DNA of 9,854 nt from Elusimicrobia bacterium RIFCSPLOWO2_01_FULL_64_13 (GTDB lineage Bacteria > Elusimicrobiota > Elusimicrobia > 2-02-FULL-39-32). Below are positions 6,329-9,854 of the stretch, piece after piece; position 1 is the first letter of the stretch; every line of letters starts with the position of its first letter. The notes beneath the pieces were generated by a model. The model saw only the letters and a program-made list of their open reading frames with translations, had not been told where the DNA came from and searched no databases. Both the position numbers and the translations under genes were made by a program. The DNA is taken from assembly GCA_001800095.1 (NCBI GenBank), contig MGUT01000030.1, forward strand, positions 3,216 to 13,069, read 5' to 3'.

Positions 6329-6718
6329 ATGAAGAGATCAGGGAGTTGGGTATTGGGAATTTTGGCCTTGGCGGGCTGCCTTTCTGGAGGAAACGTCCTC
6401 GCGGCCGATCCTTCCGTTCCGGCCAAGCCCATGCGCGAAATCACTCTTGTCAGCGTCGATTTTGAGGGGACCAAGGTCTGGGTCCCCGGCACGTTGGTCG
6501 CCAAAAAGGGCGACCGGGTCAAGCTCAAACTGATCAACAGGATCATGACCGGACCCAACACCCACGGCTTCGCCATCGACGATTTCGGAGTCAAGGTCGT
6601 GGTGGCGCGGGAGACGCCCCAATCGGTGGTCTTCACGGCGGACAAGGCGGGGCTGTTCCCGTTCCATTGCCACCTGCATCCCCCCCACATCGGAGGGCAG
6701 ATCCTCATCTTGGAATAG
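6329..6718 (+). CDS. Exported cupredoxin with amicyanin-like copper loop and His at the axial position
   Basis: A 129-aa single-domain blue-copper-type protein, expected outside the cytoplasmic membrane as an electron carrier or copper-binding protein. An N-terminal signal (MKR, then a hydrophobic stretch to about residue 20) is clear. The export route is ambiguous: LAGC at 14-17 fits a lipobox, while VLA-AD at 23-27 fits signal peptidase I. The body is a cupredoxin beta-sandwich: ITLVSVDFEG, a VWVPGTLVAKKGDRVKLKL strand pair, then NTHGFAI with likely ligand His79. The C-terminal loop FPFHCHLHPPHIGGQ (110-124) gives Cys114 and His117 with the Cys-x2-His-Pro spacing of amicyanin or plastocyanin-like proteins. 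The axial Met expected three residues after His117 is His120. His113 and His115 also flank Cys114. It stands alone with its own promoter; no oxidase or reductase partner is visible. Confidence 0.88.
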   Translation: MKRSGSWVLGILALAGCLSGGNVLAADPSVPAKPMREITLVSVDFEGTKVWVPGTLVAKKGDRVKLKLINRIMTGPNTHGFAIDDFGVKVVVARETPQSVVFTADKAGLFPFHCHLHPPHIGGQILILE

Positions 6719-6721
6719 CGC

Positions 6722-9700
6722 CTAGGACCCGAAAAGAAAGAGACGCTCCAAGTCGATCAAGTCCTCGGCGCTCCCGCGGCGGCCGCGGCGCAGGCGTTTA
6801 AGGATCTTCTCCCTGACCGGGGAAAGAGGCCTTTGCAGATGCGGCAGGACGCTCAAGGCCGCCCGTCTCACCGCCGGGTCGGCATCGGCCAGGCCGTCTT
6901 CGAGTATGGCGGCGAGAGCCGGTTCCGAGGTCTGCGCCAGGGAGCAGAGGGCCTGGACCCTCATGGAAGGGTCCGGCGACCTCATGGCCTTTTTCAGGTA
7001 TTTGAGGGAGGGTCTTCCCAGCAGGCCCAGGGCTTGCGAGGCCGATTCCCGCACCATAGCGGAAGGATGGTCCAGGCGGCCCGAGACCAGGAGGGCGTCC
7101 TCCCCGTTCCCGATCTTGCCCAGGGCCGTGATCGCCGAGCTCAAGAGTTCCGGTTCGAGGTCTTCCTCTTCGGCGACTGCGGCTATGATTTTTCGGACCT
7201 CGTCCCGCAGGCCGCGGCTCCGTTCCAGCTCCGCCCGGACGTTCTCCCTGGCCCGTTCCCCGGACTCCCGCAATAATCCCAGAAATCCCCCCGCCTGGTC
7301 CTCGCTCATGTTGCCGCTGATGTCCTCGGGCGCGCATTCGAGGACCCGCAGGCGGTCCGCCACGGTCCTCGGCCCGGCCGCGGACAGAGCGCTCGCGGAT
7401 TCGGAAAAAGTCTTGCTCGCCAGCCCGCGGGCCAGCTCCGCGGCCGCGGAAGGATGTCCGTTGCCGCGCGCGAGGGCGCGTTCCAGGGACGCGAGCACGG
7501 TCAGGCGGCCGGGTTCGCTGCCGTTCTCCGCGCTCAAGAGGTTCCCCAGGACCCGGACCGCCGTCGCCCGGATGCGCCAATCCGGCTCATCGAGCGCGGC
7601 CAGGAGCTGCGGCACCGCGTCGGCGGCCCGCGCCCCGGACAGCATGGCCAGAAGCCAGGCCCTTCTCTCCCCTTCGGGGGTCTCTTTCAGCTCTTTAAGG
7701 ATGGACCGGCCCGATTCCGCGCCGATGGCGCCTATGGCCGCGCGGATCTGGATGATGCCGTCGAAATCAGCCGGGTCCAGGGAGCGCATGATGTGATCGA
7801 GCTCCGCGTCCGGGAGAGAGACGAGATCCCGGAGCGCGGTCCTGGGCGCGGCCTTGTCCGGAGAGAAAGCGGCCGCGATCCGGATGAGCCGCTCCACTTT
7901 TTCCGGGGGCGGAAGGGCTCCGGCGGCGAGCAGTTCCCGGGACAGGTCGGTCCGCTTTTGCGCCGCGGCCTCCTCCCAGGGCAGCTTCTCCCATTTCGCC
8001 GGAACGAATTGCGCGGAAGGCGAGAGGAGCAGGTCCCCGCTTTCGAGGACGCACCAGGGGGACCGCGCCAGGGTCCCGGATAAATTATGATCCCGCGGCA
8101 GCTGCGGGCTCTTGAGAAGGTTGTCCTCGCCCCGGATGACGCTCACGGCGTAGTCCGCGCTGTCGCGGCTGAAGTGCGCCGTGCCCAGTCCCGGCAGGTC
8201 CATGCGGTTGCGGTCGCCGGACAATACGAAGAACGACCGGCTGCGGTTGATGGACGCCGTGCCCGCGCCCCAATCCGCCTGGAGGGTGTTCTCGTTCCCC
8301 GTGACGACCGCCCAGCCCAGGCCGCGGTCCCAGCCGAACGCCGGGCCGACTCCCCAATTGACGGCGCGGTTCCGGTCTCCGTGAAGGAAGAACGCTCCCG
8401 CCGCGCTGTGGATCCCGGACCCCTGGTCGTACCGCCGGGCCTGCAGGACGTTGGAGCTTCCTTCGATGAAGAAGGCCCCGGCGGAGTGCCAGTATCCGGC
8501 TCCCTGGGCGAAATAACTGCTCTCCAGCGTGACGCGGTCGCCCGAGATCACGCAGATGCCCAGTCCCCCGCCGGCGTAGGCCCGCGGCCCGTACCCCACG
8601 CCCTGGCAGAGGCTGGTCGCGCCCAGGGGTTCCCTCGGATCGGGGTCCACCAGCCCGGCCCGGAGAGAGGCGTCGGACCCGCGGTGGAAGAAGACGCCCG
8701 CGCCCCGCGTGAAACCCACGCCTTGGGAATAGAGCCGGGCGGAATAGGCGCTGCCCGGCCCGGAAGCGTTGCGGAATATGCCCAGCCCGAACGTTCCCGA
8801 ACCCTGGACGTAGCGCTCACCGGAGAACGTCCCCTTCCCGCGCGCGAACAGGGCCCCGACGCCGCATAGCCCGTAGCCCTGCGAGAAGGAGCCGGTGCGC
8901 ACCGTCTTCGTTCCCGACGATCCGTCCAGGTAAAAGAGTCCCACGCCGAATACGCCCCCGCCCGCCGCGAGAGGTTCGGCGGAATCCACTTCGACTTCGC
9001 TTCCCAGGTCGATGACGACCTTCGCCTCTCCGGTCCGCGCTCCGGCCGCCGCTCCGCTGTAGAGGTTGTTCCCTCCCAGGTCGATGAGGAGGGCGACGCC
9101 CTCGAGGTCCCGGGGCGAATAACGGTCGTCTCCGGGGCCGCCGATGAGGAGGTCGCCCGCGGGGGTCTTGCGGCGTCCCGGGGTCCAATCCGATCCTCGG
9201 GAGCTCCAGTCCCGGATATCCGGAAGGGCCTTCTCAACGGACCGCGCGGCGAGCTCGGCGGCGCGCAGCATGCCGGCCTGATCGAATTTTTCCAGGGATT
9301 TGTACACCGCCCTCTTGAACCGGGGTGAAAGCAGGGGACCGGCGGAGGAGCGTCCGGACGGGAATTCGTGCAGGGCCAGGATGTCCTCCCTCTCCGAGCC
9401 GGAGAGATCCCGGATGGAGAGGCGGATGAGGGATTCCGCCATCCGGAGCGCTTCGAGGATCTCCCGAGCCGGCTCCGGGACCGGGCCGGGGAGCGGGTCC
9501 GCCGGCCGGAGAGGCGTCCCGGATACCTCGCCCGACCCGAGCCAGCCGCCCGCCCGTGCTATATCGTCCCCGGGACCTTCCGAATCCCGCACGGCCAGGC
9601 ACCAGTCGCGCAAGGCGGCGGGGGCGTCCACGGGCCGGGTGAGGAATTCTTCGATATGGGGAGTCGTATGGGGCAGGGTCCAGCGCGCGGGGTTGGAAAG

Positions 9701-9841
9701 GTCCTCGGGAGAGGCGCGCAAGAGTTGCAGCCGGGCGCGCACGGCCGCGATCCCGTCCCTGACAGGGTCCGCGCTTCGGGCCAGGACAGGCGCCGACAGG
9801 ACCAGACCCGCCAGGACCGCCGGGAGGATCCGGTTCGTCAA
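6722..9841 (-). CDS. Large exported protein: Gly-rich solenoid repeats plus C-terminal HEAT-like repeats
   Basis: About 1039 aa, function unknown. Order of parts: a signal peptide (NRILPAVLAGLVLSAPVLA, cleavage probably after ARSA near residue 24); a helical region to about 225; GGPGDDRY (234-241) and DLGGNNLYSG (254-263); then a Gly-rich QGxG repeat array to about 555. A segment without clear repeats (about 577-690) follows, then helical HEAT-like repeats (about 690-1020), for example PDWRIRATAVRVLGNLL, PSAMVRESASQALGLLG, PDPSMRVQALCSL and ADPAVRRAALSVL. From memory, similar GDDxY/QGxG arrays joined to HEAT repeats occur in uncharacterised secreted proteins of several environmental phyla. 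I infer a periplasmic or surface scaffold; no catalytic motif is seen. The start is uncertain: TTG at 9841 follows GGAG by only 3 bp, and the frame stays open to the window edge. It ends 3 bp from the convergent cupredoxin stop. Confidence 0.85.
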   Translation of the reverse strand: MTNRILPAVLAGLVLSAPVLARSADPVRDGIAAVRARLQLLRASPEDLSNPARWTLPHTTPHIEEFLTRPVDAPAALRDWCLAVRDSEGPGDDIARAGGWLGSGEVSGTPLRPADPLPGPVPEPAREILEALRMAESLIRLSIRDLSGSEREDILALHEFPSGRSSAGPLLSPRFKRAVYKSLEKFDQAGMLRAAELAARSVEKALPDIRDWSSRGSDWTPGRRKTPAGDLLIGGPGDDRYSPRDLEGVALLIDLGGNNLYSGAAAGARTGEAKVVIDLGSEVEVDSAEPLAAGGGVFGVGLFYLDGSSGTKTVRTGSFSQGYGLCGVGALFARGKGTFSGERYVQGSGTFGLGIFRNASGPGSAYSARLYSQGVGFTRGAGVFFHRGSDASLRAGLVDPDPREPLGATSLCQGVGYGPRAYAGGGLGICVISGDRVTLESSYFAQGAGYWHSAGAFFIEGSSNVLQARRYDQGSGIHSAAGAFFLHGDRNRAVNWGVGPAFGWDRGLGWAVVTGNENTLQADWGAGTASINRSRSFFVLSGDRNRMDLPGLGTAHFSRDSADYAVSVIRGEDNLLKSPQLPRDHNLSGTLARSPWCVLESGDLLLSPSAQFVPAKWEKLPWEEAAAQKRTDLSRELLAAGALPPPEKVERLIRIAAAFSPDKAAPRTALRDLVSLPDAELDHIMRSLDPADFDGIIQIRAAIGAIGAESGRSILKELKETPEGERRAWLLAMLSGARAADAVPQLLAALDEPDWRIRATAVRVLGNLLSAENGSEPGRLTVLASLERALARGNGHPSAAAELARGLASKTFSESASALSAAGPRTVADRLRVLECAPEDISGNMSEDQAGGFLGLLRESGERARENVRAELERSRGLRDEVRKIIAAVAEEEDLEPELLSSAITALGKIGNGEDALLVSGRLDHPSAMVRESASQALGLLGRPSLKYLKKAMRSPDPSMRVQALCSLAQTSEPALAAILEDGLADADPAVRRAALSVLPHLQRPLSPVREKILKRLRRGRRGSAEDLIDLERLFLFGS
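8177..8890 (-). repeat. Nine or so QGxG/WGxG protein repeats (putative beta-solenoid) inside the large gene
   Basis: Residues about 318-555 of the large protein repeat a unit of about 25-28 residues: aromatic-x-QG-x-G, a few residues, G-x-G-x-F-F/L, then a polar turn. Units start at QG 321, 346, 373, 413, 446 and 473, and continue in weaker form at WGVG 496, WGAG 524 and GLG 551. The interval 373-413 has an insertion with a DPDPREP loop. The regular spacing with alternating small and hydrophobic residues suggests one solenoid coil per unit. The repeats are degenerate at DNA level, so they are not a recent expansion. Confidence 0.75.
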
Positions 9842-9854
9842 ACTCTCCTGATCC

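Noticed and set aside
6304..6708. 134-codon minus-strand open frame opposite the cupredoxin
   Set aside because: The plus strand has a promoter, a full Shine-Dalgarno sequence, a signal peptide and copper ligands; this frame has none of these.
6768..6794. GC-rich palindromic run (CCGCGG copies) near the end of the large gene as a possible terminator
   Set aside because: It encodes an Arg/Gly-rich tail, has no T-run on either side, and such runs are expected at this GC content.
6906..7796. 296-codon plus-strand open frame opposite the HEAT region
   Set aside because: Ser/Arg/Ala-biased composition and no motif; the minus strand encodes recognisable helical repeats with a signal peptide upstream.
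9115..9150. GGPGDDRYS resembling one RTX calcium-binding nonapeptide
   Set aside because: Only one copy is seen and the following repeats are QGxG units of about 25-28 residues, not tandem nonapeptides; no RTX array or type I secretion signal.

Overview
The window is GC-rich, densely packed bacterial DNA. Third codon positions are mostly G or C, genes overlap by a few bases, and starts include TTG and GTG. The only clearly AT-rich, non-coding stretch is about 106 bp (6223-6328). Secreted proteins with signal peptides and a membrane signal peptidase fit a bacterium. The mix of his, lepB and trpE genes next to a large secreted solenoid/HEAT protein suggests an uncultured or deep-branching Gram-negative-type phylum, but nothing here fixes the taxon.

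Left two-thirds (1-6222, minus strand): one tightly coupled biosynthetic operon read from right to left. The order is hisD, an unrecognised 53-aa gene, hisB (dehydratase only), hisH, hisA, hisF, hisI (cyclohydrolase only), lepB (signal peptidase I) and trpE (anthranilate synthase component I, running off the left edge). Every junction is an overlap of at most 7 bp or a gap of at most 5 bp, so the run is very likely one transcript with translational coupling. It encodes histidine steps from PR-AMP cyclohydrolysis (HisI) through ProFAR isomerisation (HisA), IGP synthesis (HisHF) and IGP dehydration (HisB), plus the last oxidation (HisD). HisG, HisE, HisC and a histidinol-phosphate phosphatase are not in the window and must be elsewhere. 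The operon then moves through a signal peptidase into the first step of tryptophan synthesis.

Middle (6223-6328): a divergent promoter region. The his operon has an extended -10 element (TGCTATAAT) so close to the hisD ATG that the mRNA would be almost leaderless. The plus-strand gene has a near-consensus -35/-10 pair and a full Shine-Dalgarno sequence.

Right (6329-9841): a small exported cupredoxin on the plus strand, with an amicyanin-like copper loop in which the expected axial Met position is His. Convergent to it, with only 3 bp between stop codons, is a gene of about 1039 codons for an exported protein. That protein has a central Gly-rich QGxG repeat region, probably a beta-solenoid, and C-terminal HEAT-like helical repeats. 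Its 5' end lies at the right edge and its exact start is uncertain.

Most of the window is ordinary amino-acid biosynthesis. The least explained items are the 53-aa his-operon gene, the cupredoxin copper site, the near-leaderless his promoter, lepB inside the his-trp run, and the solenoid/HEAT protein.
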